NCBI GenBank assembly: GCA_047967505.1
Contig: CM106538.1
Direction: 5' to 3' (one strand)
DNA: 64,000 nucleotides
From: Dipteris shenzhenensis
Taxonomy: Eukaryota > Polypodiophyta > Polypodiopsida > Gleicheniales
In this document: positions 10,312 to 22,779 of the stretch, piece after piece
Position numbering within the stretch: the stretch's first letter is position 1
Layout of the letters: every line of letters begins with the position of its first letter
The notes under the pieces: generated by a model
What the model was told of the DNA's origin: nothing
What the model saw: the letters and a program-made list of their open reading frames with translations, nothing else
Databases searched by the model: none
Translations under genes and position numbers: made by a program

Positions 10312-13300
10312 ATGGCTTCAAAGACTCACATAAAGGTGTTTAACTATGGATCATCTGAGAAGAAGCTTTTGGGATATGTTAGAGTGCTTGGTGACTCCAC
10401 CTATAGCATGATACGTAAGGAGATTATGCAAGATGGAATCATTAATGTTCCTTTTCATTTTGTTATCAAAGATGACAATGATGATGAAGGTTGCATACTA
10501 AATACAACACAAGAAGAACGTTGGAATGTTGAAGAGGATAGGTATGTTGGTATAAAGAGGTCTCTAAGTACGATTGTTGATGAGATCACACCATCAAAAC
10601 GTGTTTGCAGAACATCAGATAATATTCATAAAGAAGTTGATATTGTAAATGTTGATGAAAGAGGTGAGCATGTTTTTTGTAGTCATGGTTTAAACATGCA
10701 CAAAAGTAAACTTTTAGCAACGTCTATTCTTGAAGATTGGGATAGTCATTGTGAAAAAGTTCGCAAAAAATTGAGGCAGCGTAAGACACCTAGAGATGAT
10801 AAATTTGAGATCCTCACAGAGGATCTTAATGGAAAGCCTAAAGTTTGAATTTGGTGTGAAGAATGTGGAATGCCAGATGGATCAGGGTCCATTGAAGGCA
10901 AGCAATCAGCTTACACTTGCTTGTCTAATTTTCTAAGAACCCATATTCTAGAAAGCCAGAAACATCAAAAAAGATATGCTGCCAATCGAGGATTTATCAC
11001 TAAAGAAGCACCTCTTCGAAAAGATAGCATGAAGGACGCTCAGGATGATGTTGATGATGCAACAATAATTCTTGATGCTATTGAGGAAATGCACACTTTC
11101 AATAATTCTCATGAAGGTAATCTCCACTAGAAGGATTTAGAGATTTGAAGAGTCTTTCTTTTGTGAAAATTTTCATAAATAGGGTCAAAAAAATATTCTT
11201 CTGAAATTTTTCATTATCGAGTATGTTGCAAGAGCAAAGTTTGAGATAGTTGAAGCAACTTTGAATGACTACAAGGATAAAAATGATGTAAAAGTGGCAT
11301 GTGGATATGATGGAAAATGGTTGTTTTTGTGCCCTCGAGGTTCAGATCTACAAAAAATTTTATCAGAACATATCAAAGGAAAAGCTCACATCACTTCTTC
11401 CAGCAAGAAATCAATGGAGCCATGTCCAGTATTATCAAGGGTTGTTGGCCGTAGGAAGCATTTTGACAAAGATCCACAACAAACATCATTGGGAAGGTTC
11501 CTTGTACAAACAAAGGAGTTTAAAGTGTTGCAACCAAAATGTGGTGAGACAGAATCTCTTTTTGATTCCTTGACTGAGTCATTCTTATCTTCATCATCAA
11601 ATATAAATTTGTTGCGTTGGGGATTATGGCAAGCTAATGTTCATGTCAATGGTTGTGAAATTAATATTAAGTCATTTTTGATGGATCAAAAGATGGGGCA
11701 TGAATGGTTTTGTGAACCATATACAAAGGCCACTTTACATGATGGGAATATGGAATACAGGATAGATGGATGCTTCAAGCACATAAATTGTCTTCGTATA
11801 TCAATCATTGGAGTTCCATTTCAAGGTTTCTCATGTGAACACTGTAAGAAAATTTCAGGTTGTTCTGATTTTCGTATGAGATTATATAGGGAGAATCTTG
11901 CTGTTCAGAAGAGAGGAACCAGGAAAAGAGGCAAAGGAAGGCGGGTAGACTACCTGACAATTGAAGAGCTAAAAAATGCCACTTTTGAGTGTAGGAGAAG
12001 TTTGAATGAAGAAAAAAGAAGGCTGTGGTGGGCAACATCAAAAATTGTAATGCTGTCAGTCAAAGTCAAAACTTTGAAAGAATCAAGTTATGAATGTATA
12101 AATAGGAAAGATGTTCGACGCTTTTGTAATAACATAATTGAAGCTCATAGACAAGGAAAGTTTGGTGGAAAATCAGCCTTGTGGGAGTTTTTTCAAGAAG
12201 TGGCACAAAACATGTTACGGTCAAAGCAAGGACACGGGTTTAGTGACTCTACAAAAACCATATATGAAGTTATTAAGCTATGGGGTGGTCCAAGACTACA
12301 TGACTTCTTGAGTATAAACCTTGGAGGTCCATCTTTGTCTACCACTAGAAGGCAAGGAAGAAAAGAAATTGAATTTATTTGTGGTGAGCAGGAATACATA
12401 TTCGATGCTGTTGGGAAGATTTATATGGATGCAAAAAAAAGATATGGAGTCATTTCTATAGTTCCAATTATCATAGTGGAAGATGAGACAACCATTAAGC
12501 GTCGAATAAGGTAATTTTAGCTCTCTATGCATTCTACTTTTATCTATATCATCAAGATATTTATAATTGCTATGTTTGGAAATCTCTCAAAAAGATGAGG
12601 AAGTTATTAAACTCTATAATTGTGTTGTGTAGATGGAATGCAAAAGATGACACTCTTATTGGGTTTTGTGGAAAGAAAGGAGAATATCATCAATGCTCAT
12701 CAAATGACTCCATTGTTGTTGGTGAAGGCTCACAAGGATACTCGAATATTATAGATGCCTTTCAAAATCATATCATAGGTCATTATGCTAGACTTTTGAT
12801 TGTTAATCCTCTTCATGATCTTCTTCCATGATTGGCTTTGATTGTGCATTGCACATGCAATCGTTTTGATAGTGATTTTGTAAGGAACCAATGGAATCTT
12901 TTGGAGACCATGTGGAATGCAAACCTGAAAGATAAAGTTGGACCCATAATTGGACATGCTTCAGATGGAGATAGTAGAAGACGAAAGTTGATGCTTGAAG
13001 ACTATTTGGAGAAAAGCGAACAACCTTTTGCTATCAATTGGTGTGGATGGAATTTGAGAGCAAAAATTGTAGGAGGAAATGTGTATGGCCTTCATGATCA
13101 AGACTTTGTACACTGTGGAAAGAAACTTACAAGCCCACTTGATAGTCCTACTCGACAACTAGCAATTGGATGTGTTTGGATCACACTAAATCATGTATCT
13201 ATTGTTTACAATTCTTTTTCAATTGAGGAGCACAAGCTACGAGATGGAGATATTCAAAGGAATGATCGACAAAATTGGGGAGCAACTCAAAGGATTGCAA

Positions 13301-14778
13301 GTAGACAAGTACAGAAATGTTTGAGAAAACTTCAAAAAAAAGAAAGAAGTATGAAGGGGACTGAGGCCTATTTGATGATTGTTGCTGATTATATTGATAT
13401 TTTCTTGTCACCATATTTGATCTTGAAGGAGCGTGTGGTGCTTGCAGCCAAGGTAGTCTTTTTTTTCAAAATTTGGTGACTATGGATTCATCACCATCCA
13501 ACCTACACCTTGAAGAAAAATTTCATCAGTAAGGAGGCTTATACGGACTGCATGTTTTCTTGTCATTTTTTTGTATTGCTCATAAAGATGTTTCGAGATT
13601 TTTATCCTAATCTGAAGTGTCCACTACATCTTACCGGTTTTGATGCTGCTGAAATCTATTTTAGTAAAGTTGGAGGCATGATTGGGCAAGAAAGAGCATT
13701 TGATCTTGGAGATCTTCTACATAGCATTGGTAGCTTGAATAAAATTGCCATGCATGAGTGTTCTCAAAATGGTCTAACTTTCTCTAGGGCTCATAAAAAG
13801 CAAGAGCATATATGGAAACATTTGAACAAACAAGAAGGGATGATTGAAGAAAATCTAGGTGACTATGAGAGTGTTGTTTCTGATGAAAAGATGATTGATG
13901 CATTAAAGGAGGGCTTACAACAAGCTCACATACTATGCGAGTCTTTGGATTTGAAACCTAGCAAGGCTGAAGACTTGAAATGGTGGTTTCCACCTTGGCT
14001 GGATGCAGGGTCTACATGGTGTAAGCTAGATGCTGAAATGGGAGAAGCTGATGAGAATGATGACTTTGTGGAGCCATGTGGTGAAGAAGAAACTATGGAT
14101 GAGAATAGCAATGAAAGCGAAGAGGTTATTGCACTTAGTGAGATTAGACATGAAATTGATGACATTTTGAAGGAAACAAGAAACATGCCCCCTAAGAAAA
14201 ACATTAGCCCCATTGTAGAGGTGGACGGAAAGTTTATTTTCAAGTCAACATTGGTGAGCCAACTCAATGGATGTCCAACCTTGTCAAAAGATAGACTCAC
14301 AAGGGTAAAGCAAGGTGTTTACTTCAACCATGAAGCAAAAGCACAATCATCAAATGGAAATTTATTTGGCATAGGTTGTGACTGTGCTGTATACTTTCAT
14401 GATGACACAAAAGGACAAGGAAATCAACACATGAAAAGAAATGGCAAAGCTACAATCACGAGGAAGATGGATGCAACTCATGGTACATGGTACTTAGGAA
14501 GAGTTCAAAAGATGAGGAAGAAAATCAGAGGGAGGTACGTGGATTATAAGTGTGGCTTTGATTTAGCAGATAGGCCCCAAGGTTTGGAAGTTCAGCTTGG
14601 ATGGTATCAAAGGGCAAAAGGAGCACAAATGTTTACTTATGATTTGACAGACTTAAACATGGTGGACATTGAAACAATTATTGCATCAGCAAATTTGACA
14701 TATATTGTAAGAATAGACAAGTACCAGCTAGATGAGAATGACTACAAAGTCTTTAATGACTTCTTGAAAAGTGCTAGG
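10312..14778 (+). pseudogene. Spliced zinc-finger protein, probable transposase of the DNA transposon
   Basis: The start is chosen at ATG 10312 (MASKTHIKVFNYG). Coding blocks are 10312 to about 11110, about 11190-12510 and 12633-14778. The clear intron is 12511-12632 (GT...AG) and restores IRWNAKDD across the junction. A GTAAGT donor at 14779 suggests a further exon. Zinc-finger-like patterns are WCEECG with HILESQKHQKRY (near 10860-10980), CGYDG...CPRG...HIKGKAH (near 11300-11390) and CEHC (near 11840). Candidate catalytic acids in DDE order are Asp in VEDETTIKRR (near 12480), Asp in GHASDGDSRRRKL (near 12955) and Glu in FDAAEIYFSKVGG (near 13640). In-frame TGA codons at 10846, 12829 and 13477 break it. 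An acidic linker follows (about 14040-14150). The family is not recognised; calling it a transposase rests on its position, the zinc fingers and the DDE-like spacing. Confidence 0.6.
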
Positions 14779-17058
14779 TAAGTTTACTTTGCATTTTTCA
14801 TGCAAGATGAAACTTTCCAAAATGTCTTATAATGATCTACATCATCTAAGGATCATCCTTGGCTAATTTTGGTTTCAGATAATGATACGTCACATGTATC
14901 ACATAAGGAGTTGGGCTAGTTCTTGAGGCAAAATTCTACATTTTTTATAAGTCAAATACCTTAAGATAAACTTGAATACAAACTTTTCTTGAGATATAAT
15001 TCTATATTTTTTGTAAGTCGAGTAATTTAGATAAACTTGAGTGCAAACGTTTTCTAGCTTTATCTAACATTAATCATGAATTCTTGATTCTTATTCGTGA
15101 ATAAACAGGGCAATACTGGATGGAGGGTCAAATTTGGAAGCCAAGTGGCCTATTTAGGGCCCTCCCTTGGCTATAATCTTTACACTATAAACAAGACAAT
15201 TCCACATCCTCCATGTTATCCAGCTGAGGTCATTCAAGGATCCATCAATGAGGAGGAGAAGTCTGTGTAACAACCTTTAGTCTAGCTATCTCTAGCTAAT
15301 TTTTTGCCACGTCTAAGTCTAAGGTTTTGATTAAACTCTTGATGACAAGTCTTAGTTGTAACTTGTATCTATTTTTAGATATCAATATGCTTGTACTTTG
15401 GATTCAACTCTACCTTTTCATTTGGTACTTTTGATGAAATTTGGCTATAGCTTGTGAGCCTCGGTTCTGTGCTAGAGTCTAAATATCAAATTGAGCATCT
15501 AAATAGAATTTATCTACCAAATTGTGCAATCAATGCAAGTTTGATATGGATCTCATCGAAGCTTGAAACATCCCAAACCTCTAACTAAACCTTCATGTGA
15601 AATTCCATATTGAGTAGCAAAATATGGATTATAAAACTCTAAAGGACTACTAAAGGAAGAATAGACTATATCCAAAAAACTATGCATCCAATGTACAGGT
15701 GGTCTATGGCTTTCCTTAAATATCCACGCATTCCAATTCTATCTGCCAAAATAGCTCATTATTTTATTTACATATGGTCTCAAAATTGTGAGGGGAAGCA
15801 TGGGTCCTTCAAAAGTTTGAATTGAAATATAGTAGAAATGGAATAAAGGGTGCTTTCCAAACTGAAAAATTGTCAGATGCATTAATAATTAAGATCTAAA
15901 TTCAATAAAGAAGCTATAATATTTCATCATTCTACAAATTTTTCTTTTATATCATATGCATCTAGCATATGGTTTGGAAGTTAGGATATTCAAAAATTTA
16001 GAAAAAAGTGATGTAAATACATAAATATGAAAGCATGTAACTTAAAGAAAAGTAAAGCGACATAAATTGAGAAAAAGAAACGGATTGAGTGATAATAAGC
16101 TTAATAACTTTGTGCACTTAACATGATTAAGTTGCATGCCTTTATGATGAGATGTTAAACACTATCTTTTCCTAATATAGAGAGTGGCATATAGGCAACA
16201 TGATGCTAGTGCATGCATCATATTGAATATAAACACTTGCACTACATCAACATAATGCTACTACATGCATCATATTTAATATAAAAACTCCCATTACATT
16301 AACACAAGGTTAAAGTTTAAGCCATCTTCTTATAAGTTTGTGCCATTTTATTCATAGTTCAATTCAAGTTACTTCATGCAAATCTCTAGTAGGTAGTGAT
16401 AGTTTCGGAGCATGCAAGGGAAACAAAATTGGATAAGGTGGAGTAAATACATGATAATTTGAGAATTGAAAAGATCAAAAGTTGAAAATATGTTCTATTA
16501 GGTACTAGTATGGATGTAAAGCATGCATCTAGGCGACATACAATTTAAATGGTTTTATTCAATTATACAATAGATTAACACAAGGTTAAAGTTTAAGCCA
16601 TCTTCTTATAAGTTTGTGCCATTTTATTCATAGTTCAATTCAAGTTACTTCATGCAAATCTCTAGTAGGTAGTGACAGTTTGGGAGCATGCAAGGGAAAC
16701 AAAATTGGATAAGGTGGAGTAAATACATGAGAATTTGAGAATTGAAAAGATCAAAAGTTGAAAATACGTTCTATTAGGTACTAGTATGGATGTAAAGCAT
16801 GCATCTCGGCGACATAAAATTTAAATGGTTTTATTCAATTATACAATACAATTTCTCAAAAGTAGCATCTGTTTCAACTTACACTGAAATGTACAAGAGG
16901 AGGACAAAAAATATAGGCTTCTTAAATTTTGAATTTATTGAAGGGATATAATTATTGATCCAAAAATTCATAGTAGGGGTATATAAATAGATAAAATATG
17001 GTTACAGAGGGGTTTTTTAAATACCTTTCAAACGCACGTTGTATAGCTGGCTTATGTA
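14779..17058 (+). other. Right arm of the DNA transposon, non-coding
   Basis: About 2.3 kb of AT-rich DNA with no recognisable gene. It contains a 276-bp tandem duplication (16298-16848). Confidence 0.6.
16298..16848 (+). repeat. 276-bp tandem duplication
   Basis: Copy 1 at 16298-16573 and copy 2 at 16574-16848 differ by only a few substitutions. Both start ATTAACACAAGG and end with ATACAATA. The duplication arose inside the DNA transposon's right arm. Confidence 0.92.
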
Positions 17059-17075
17059 AGGTGGAAGCCCCGAGG
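17059..17075 (-). repeat. Right terminal inverted repeat of the DNA transposon
   Basis: The reverse complement reads CCTCGGGGCTTCCACCT, matching the left end at 14 of 17 positions. Confidence 0.8.
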
Positions 17076-17081
17076 TGCCTA
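17076..17081 (+). repeat. Target-site duplication of the DNA transposon, right copy
   Basis: TGCCTA, identical to 3092-3097. Copia gag resumes here, reading into RILPPKYDG. Confidence 0.85.
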
Positions 17082-18719
17082 CGAATTCTTCCACCAAAGT
17101 ACGATGGTCTTGTTACGGGGCTAAATACGCAGAATAGAAATCCGCCCAACTTTGAGGATTTCAGCGCGATGCTTCTGGAGGAGGAGATGTGTCAAAAGAC
17201 GAGGACTAAGAAGATTCACCTTTCTGGACCGGATCAAAGAAAGGTAAGGGTAAGGACTCTGGTAACCCATCTTCTTCTGATGATAAAAAGAGAAAGAAGA
17301 AGATCAAGTGCTTCTATTGCAACAAGGTAGGGCACAAGCAGAATGAGTGCCGAAAGAAGATTGCAGATGAGAAGAATGGAGTAAAGAAAGAGTCTAGCAA
17401 TAGCGCACAGGCAGTACCAATAGAGCTGTTTCTCGCAATTGAGGAGATTTGCACGGAGGCAATTCATGTACCTGCAGATGAACCTTGGATCATTGACAGT
17501 GGTGCATCGTGCCACATGACCAGTCGGAAGGATTGGTATACCTCTCTACAGCCGGTAGGGAATGGCATCATGGTAGCAGTCGGCAATGATGCAAAATGTC
17601 CAGCAAAAGGAAAAGGTACGATTGCTCTCAAGTCAGATGGAGTTGTAAAATAGTTGTCCGATGTCCTTTATGTGCAAGATATCAAAAGGAACTTGCTGTC
17701 TGTTTGTGCAATCACGGATTGGAACCTCAAAGTTTAATTCGATAAGAATGGTGCACAGATCCTGGATCTTCAAGGGAAGGTCATTGGTAAAGGTACATGG
17801 CACAACAACATTTACGAACTCTTAGCTTTCAGTGCTCGAGCAGATGTGAAGAACACTAAGCTGTGGCATGAGAGGTTTGGTCATCTAAACCTTAGTTCTT
17901 TGAAGGAGATGCATATGCATAAAAGTGGTATGATTGCAGACCTACCAGAAATTTTAGATTTGCTCGATGTATGTGAAGCTTGCATGATGGGCAAGCAGCA
18001 TCAACAGCCCTTTCCTAAAGAGGCCAGTAGGGCAAAGGCTCCTCTAGAGCTCGTTCACATGGACCTCTGTGGAAAGATGGAGACGGAAGCTTTGGGTGGT
18101 TTCTTCTACTTCATGACACTGATCGATGACTACAGTAGAAGGATATGGATATATTTCCAGAAGACGAAAGACGAGGCTTTTAGTAGGTTCAAGGAATGGC
18201 ATGTAATGGTCGCAAAAGAATAGGGAAGGTGAAGAAGCTAAGATCAGACAGAGGTGGAGAGTTCACATCGACTGAATTCAAAAGTTACTGCAAAAATCAT
18301 GGAATCAAGAGGCAGAAACCCCCGCCACATACATCACAGCAAAATGGAGTAGCAGAACACAAGATCCGCGTCATCTGTGAAATGGGTCGGAGTATGATGA
18401 AAGGGAAAGATTTGCCAAAGACTTTCTGGGTTGAAGCATGTAACACTGTAGTTTACATTCTCAATCGTAGCTACACGAAGGCTGTGAATGGGATGACTCC
18501 AGTGCAGGCCTTTTCTAGTAAGAAACCTTCAGCTGCACATTTTAGAGTTTTTGGATGTGATTGTTTTGTGCATGTCCTTGATGCTACCAGGACCAAATGG
18601 GAACCGAAGAGCCGGAAGTGTATTTTCTTGGGCTATAGTGAAGAGGCGAAGGGTTACCGTCTCTATAACCTTGTAATTAAGAAGGTAATTGTAAGTTGCG
18701 ATGTGGTCTTCTCAGAATA
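17082..18719 (+). pseudogene. Copia gag C-terminus, protease and integrase (decayed)
   Basis: Gag ends with a CCHC knuckle, CFYCNKVGHKQNEC (17309-17350), for nucleic-acid binding. The aspartic protease shows WIIDSGASCHMTS (near 17487). The integrase has the HHCC zinc domain (HERFGH...CEACMMGKQ, about 17861-18000) and the catalytic DDE: Asp in VHMDLCG, Asp in SDRGGEF, Glu in QNGVAEHK. TAG near 17650, TAA near 17737 and a frameshift near 18220 break the frame, and a stop at 18718 separates it from RT. Function when intact: capsid, polyprotein cleavage, and cDNA integration. Confidence 0.93.
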
Positions 18720-20516
18720 GCCACATCAATTGGAGGAGGATGCTTCCTTCCCGACAACTAGGACCAGGATATCCATCTAGTACCGCCACCAACAGCAGAC
18801 CGAACTCCCCCAACGGTGCTTGGGAGGATTCAAGACAAAGAAGATGAAGAAGAGTCTGCAGAACCACAACAGCAATGGCCATTCCTGAAGTGGTAAAAGC
18901 AGCTTTTGGATGGCAGAGAACCTCCAGCCATTGAGGAGGAACCATCCGAACACCACCGGTCCAAGAGATTAGAGGAGCAAAGAAGGGCGCAGGAACACTT
19001 GGTCAACTATGCTTTGATTACAGAAGTGATCCGTGCTGATGAACCCAAGTGTCTTGAAGAGGCACAAGGCAATGATAGGTGGATGGAGGCTATGCAGTCG
19101 GAGTATGGCTCCATAATGAAGAACAACACTTGGGACCTTGTGGATCGACCACCAAAATGCAAGGTAATCAGAACCAAGTGGGTGTACAAGACCAAGTACA
19201 AGTCCGACGGCACATTGGATAAGTACAAGGCTCGGCTCGTGGCAAAAGGATTTGCACAGGTACATGGTTTTGATTATCAAGATACTTTTGCTCCCATAGC
19301 TCGACTAATCACAATTTGCAGTGTTTTGGCTTGAGCTGCCCAGGGAAGTTGGCCCGTGTTTCAGATGGATGTGAAATCTACCTTTCTGAATGAAGATCTC
19401 AAGGAGGACGTATACGTGGAACAACCACCAGGTTTTGAGATCCCCAGTTCAGATGGTAAAGTCTGCAAATTGAAGAAGGCACTTTACGGGCTAAAATAGG
19501 TCCCACGAGCGTGGTACCAGCAAATTGATGCCTACTTTCTGCAAAATGGGTTCAAAAGGAGCCCATCTGATGCAAATTTATATATCTTCAGAGAAATAGG
19601 TAGGTGTATGATCGTGGTCCTTTATGTGGACGACCTTGTCATAATAGGGAACCATGAAGAGAAGATCTCGCAGACGAAGCATTTGCTAGGAAGAGAGTTT
19701 GAGATGACACTGATGCATTTTTGTTTGGGGATTGAAGTTTGGCAGGAGTCAAAACAGATCTTCATTTCACAGTTGAAGGCATTTGGCATGGCTGAGTGCA
19801 AGACAGTTGGTACCCCTATGGAGGTTGACGCGAAGCTCTCAAATGAGGATTCATCACCACTGGTGGATGAAGCGCAGTACAGAAGACTTGTGGGTAGCTT
19901 GATCTACTTGTGCAACACACGGTCGGACATCAGTTTTGCGACTGGTGTACTAAGCAGGTTTTCCAATAAGCCCCGGGAGAACCATTGGAGGGCAGGGATG
20001 CGAGTGCTAAAATACATCAAAGGCGCACTTGATTATGGCATCACCTATAACCAGGGCAACATCTTGACCGGATTCGTGACTTGGATTGGGTAGGAGACGT
20101 GGACAGCGGGAGATCAGTGACAGGGTACTGTTTCTCACTTGGATCTGGAGTTGTGTCATGGGTCAGCAAGAAGCAACCCATAGTTGCTCTTTCTTCTACC
20201 GAGGCCAAGTACAAATCTGCATGCTTTGCTTCTTGCGAGGCAGTGTGGTTGAGGAGGATTTTGGGGGACATGGGTGCAGTGCAGAACAAGCCTACGCAGT
20301 TATCAGAGTTGCATGGTGATTGCAAAGAACCCGATGTTCCACACTCGCACAAAACACTTTGAGATTCAATATCACTTTGTACGCGAGCTCATCATGGATG
20401 GAGAGGTTGACTTAGTGTACTGTCCGACGAATGATGCAGACATCTTCACGAAGGCTCTTGGAAGAGACTTGCTGGAGAGGCATCTTCATCGACTTGGCAT
20501 TGGGCCAAAAAAGTAA
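18720..20516 (+). pseudogene. Copia reverse transcriptase and RNase H (decayed)
   Basis: RT starts with WMEAMQSEYGSIMKNNTWDLV and NKWVYK-like residues (near 19080-19200), then [18 protein letters not shown] and the catalytic YVDDL (near 19625). RNase H follows ([14 protein letters not shown], then [13 protein letters not shown], near 20090-20220) and ends with DIFTKALGRDL before the stop at 20514. Breaks are a TGA near 19333, a TAG near 19498 and frameshifts near 20090 and 20330. This is the standard copia polymerase, now dead. Confidence 0.93.
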
Positions 20517-20533
20517 GTTCACTTGCAGGTGGA

Positions 20534-20546
20534 CATTGAGGGGGGG
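20534..20546 (+). other. Polypurine tract of copia element 2
   Basis: ATTGAGGGGGG sits immediately before the 3' LTR. It is the usual plus-strand primer for LTR retrotransposons. Confidence 0.85.
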
Positions 20547-21276
20547 TGTTAGATATCAATGCTCCACTCTCGTGTAACTACGCGGGAACCAGGTAACTCT
20601 ACTTGTAAGCCCCCCATATGAGGAGAAGGCATTTGAGTAGCTCGGTTATCCGGTAGGTCCTGGTTTGGACACCAGATGGGGCCATGTGTGGCCTAATGGT
20701 TGGATGGCTTCAGATAGAGTTGGCACACTACCAACTAGGCTACATGCAAGTGCGGGAAGGCATCCCTTGACTGACCGCACTGAGGGTAGACGAAGCATTT
20801 CCCGGGGCAGCCCATCGGGTTGTGGGGCCCGTTTGAAGCCTTAGATGATCCCGGATGGCTCTAGGCCAAACGGCAACCGTAGGTTAGTTGCTCTGTTTTT
20901 TGCGCACCGGTTCTATCGTATGGTCGGTGGCCTATTTCAAGACCGACCCCTAGTTGACCATTTTGGGCAGACTGGGTCCGTCACCCAATTGAGCCTAACC
21001 GACTACGACTGGTGGCTATATAAGAGCAAGCCCGTGAAGCCCATTTCATCACTGGCTACAGCAACTGTGATTCCTTAGCATCCAGCCTCTGTCTTCTACT
21101 GTTTTCGGCACGCCATCAAAGCTTCTTTCACAGGAGCGCACGGTTGGGAGGCAGCGCCATCTATTGTATCAGTTCTATAGTAATCAAATTTTTGATTCTC
21201 CATACTATCTTGTTTTCTCTCTTGCGTACGAGATCCTGTTATCTATTGAGCATAGACGTTGTATTATTTTCTTACA
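20547..21276 (+). repeat. 3' LTR of copia element 2
   Basis: 730 bp, TGTTAGATATC...TTTCTTACA, colinear with 1832-2525 and, inverted, with 590-1325. Confidence 0.93.
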
Positions 21277-21722
21277 TAACCATGCTATCTAAACAATTCT
21301 TATATTTACATTTAGCTTGATAAGTATATGACCAAGCGTTGATTTTTATTGTGACTCTGATAACAAGGGAGGGGTGTTTATGACACCTATCTTCCCAACT
21401 AAAGTTAAAATTGGTTCTCACTATTTTGCTTGTTGGATGGTGGCAGGTATGCAGACTCCCCTCTTCAATAAAAGTGATGCTTGCCAAGACTTATCTAAGC
21501 TCAACTTCTATACAAATTCCATAAAGCCATTTCTACAAAAGTGCCCACTACGACTTTCCTTTATAAATAGGGTTTCACTGACTTGTACAAACTTTTCCCT
21601 GTTAATTAGTCCTATTTCAATGTCTTTCTTCGCTCTTTTGTCTTTTCACTATGCAAAGGGGTGTTGTAAAGTCTCCTCCCCCCCACACACACACATATGG
21701 TTAGCATCTGCAGTTGTTCCAG

Positions 21723-21791
<69 letters not shown>

Positions 21792-22770
21792 GGCATCCTG
21801 ATCAGGTAGCTGTACAGAATGAAAACTCCTATGAGAAAGTGTGCCAGCAATTATTTGCACCTTGATGATGCCAAGATGGAAGTGTCATCACCAAAATCCC
21901 TGTAAGGTCTTTCTATCCTTAATTGTTCATATGTTTTGTTGTATGGTTTTCTATGTAGGAAGTGCTAAGCATTTTGAATATCCTTGTCCCACTCCATTTT
22001 GCTATACAGTTGATGAATTGAGTACAGTGTACGAATTGATCAAGCAAGCTCCCGATACATTTAGGTGACACTACTCTCTTGTAGACTCAGTGGTTGTTGA
22101 TGACGTTCACTAGCAACCACATAAAGAGCAACAATATTTTCCTTAGCATGGTTCCCCCTGAGTTTTTGGATGAGTGTTGGCTACTTTATTGAAGAGTTTA
22201 CCAGGGATTCCGCCCAACAACGAGCTCACCACCAAGTTTGCAAAGTGCTTCACATTTGAAAAATCCAAAGTAGCCAAATATGACCTAGAAAGGCACCAAA
22301 TTGCCTAGGAAGTTTTTGGCAAAAATGTCTTGAAGATGGTTATGGCCCAAGTGGGTGGGAAGCTAAACAATTGGGGTGGGAAGCTAGACAATTGGGGGAA
22401 GGACAACAGTCAATAAAAGCTTACTTTAGTGCAAGAAGGTCAATGCCCATGTAGAAGGCTCCAAAATGCAAGCCTTTGCATGTCAAAGAGAAGAAGCTCA
22501 TACCACCTTTAGTAAAACATGTAGAGCTCATGGAGGCAATACTTGCGAGTGCAAAACTCAGCTTTGCTAGAAAGGAAGAAGCCTCAAGGACAACTAAACA
22601 TGAGTATGAAGAAAAAATAGATCCTTTGCTTTGGCTAAAAGGTGCTTCTAGTACAGCTTAATTGTTCTTTTCAAAGATGGAAATATTGAAAAAGCAGATG
22701 GTTGCAATACAAGCATCACTGCAGCCCGACTTGCGTGGCAGTCGAAAAGCTAGAGGCACAGTTACTTCAA
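21277..22770 (+). other. Decayed sequence with traces of a coding region
   Basis: No intact gene. From about 21960 to 22760 short open pieces in varying plus frames (for example TTKFAKCFTFEKSKVAKYDLER and LIPPLVKHVELMEAILASA) look like remnants of one helical protein that I cannot name. They lie just upstream of the RING-like fragments and may be the same dead gene. Confidence 0.35.
21723..21789 (+). repeat. (CT)n microsatellite
   Basis: About 67 bp of uninterrupted CT repeat. Confidence 0.95.
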
Positions 22771-22779
22771 TATGTTGGA

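Larger units (their letters stand above)
3098..17075 (+). mobile_element. Large DNA transposon (13,978 bp) with TIRs, kinase and transposase-like genes
   Basis: Left end CCTCGGGGGGTCCATCT and right end (reverse complement) CCTCGGGGCTTCCACCT agree at 14 of 17 bases. An identical TGCCTA flanks both ends, and the copia gag reading frame is continuous when the insert is removed. Inside are a carrier-gene fragment (about 4.9 kb), a 98-bp tandem array (7485-8340), a degenerate kinase gene (8684-9949) and a spliced zinc-finger protein with possible DDE motifs (10312-14778). A 6-7 bp duplication does not fit hAT (8), Mutator (9-11), CACTA (3) or Tc1 (2). Dada (6-7) and IS3EU (6) have similar duplications, but I cannot assign the superfamily by eye. 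Multiple stops show this copy is dead. Confidence 0.85.
1832..21276 (+). mobile_element. Ty1/copia LTR retrotransposon, element 2 (complete ends, split by a DNA transposon)
   Basis: In order: 5' LTR (1832-2525), primer site (2526-2537), gag start (2596), a 13,978-bp inserted DNA transposon (3098-17075), the rest of gag with a CCHC knuckle, protease, integrase, RT, RNase H, polypurine tract (20534-20546) and 3' LTR (20547-21276). PR-INT-RT-RH is the Ty1/copia order. Without the insert the element is about 5.5 kb. Every domain carries stops or frameshifts, so it cannot move by itself. Flanking bases are TAATA on the left and TAACC on the right: only the first three match, so the target duplication is mutated or the ends come from a recombination. 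Confidence 0.93.

Noticed and set aside
13926-14300. 124-codon minus-strand open frame rich in Ser
   Set aside because: It is antisense to the acidic region of the transposase-like exon.
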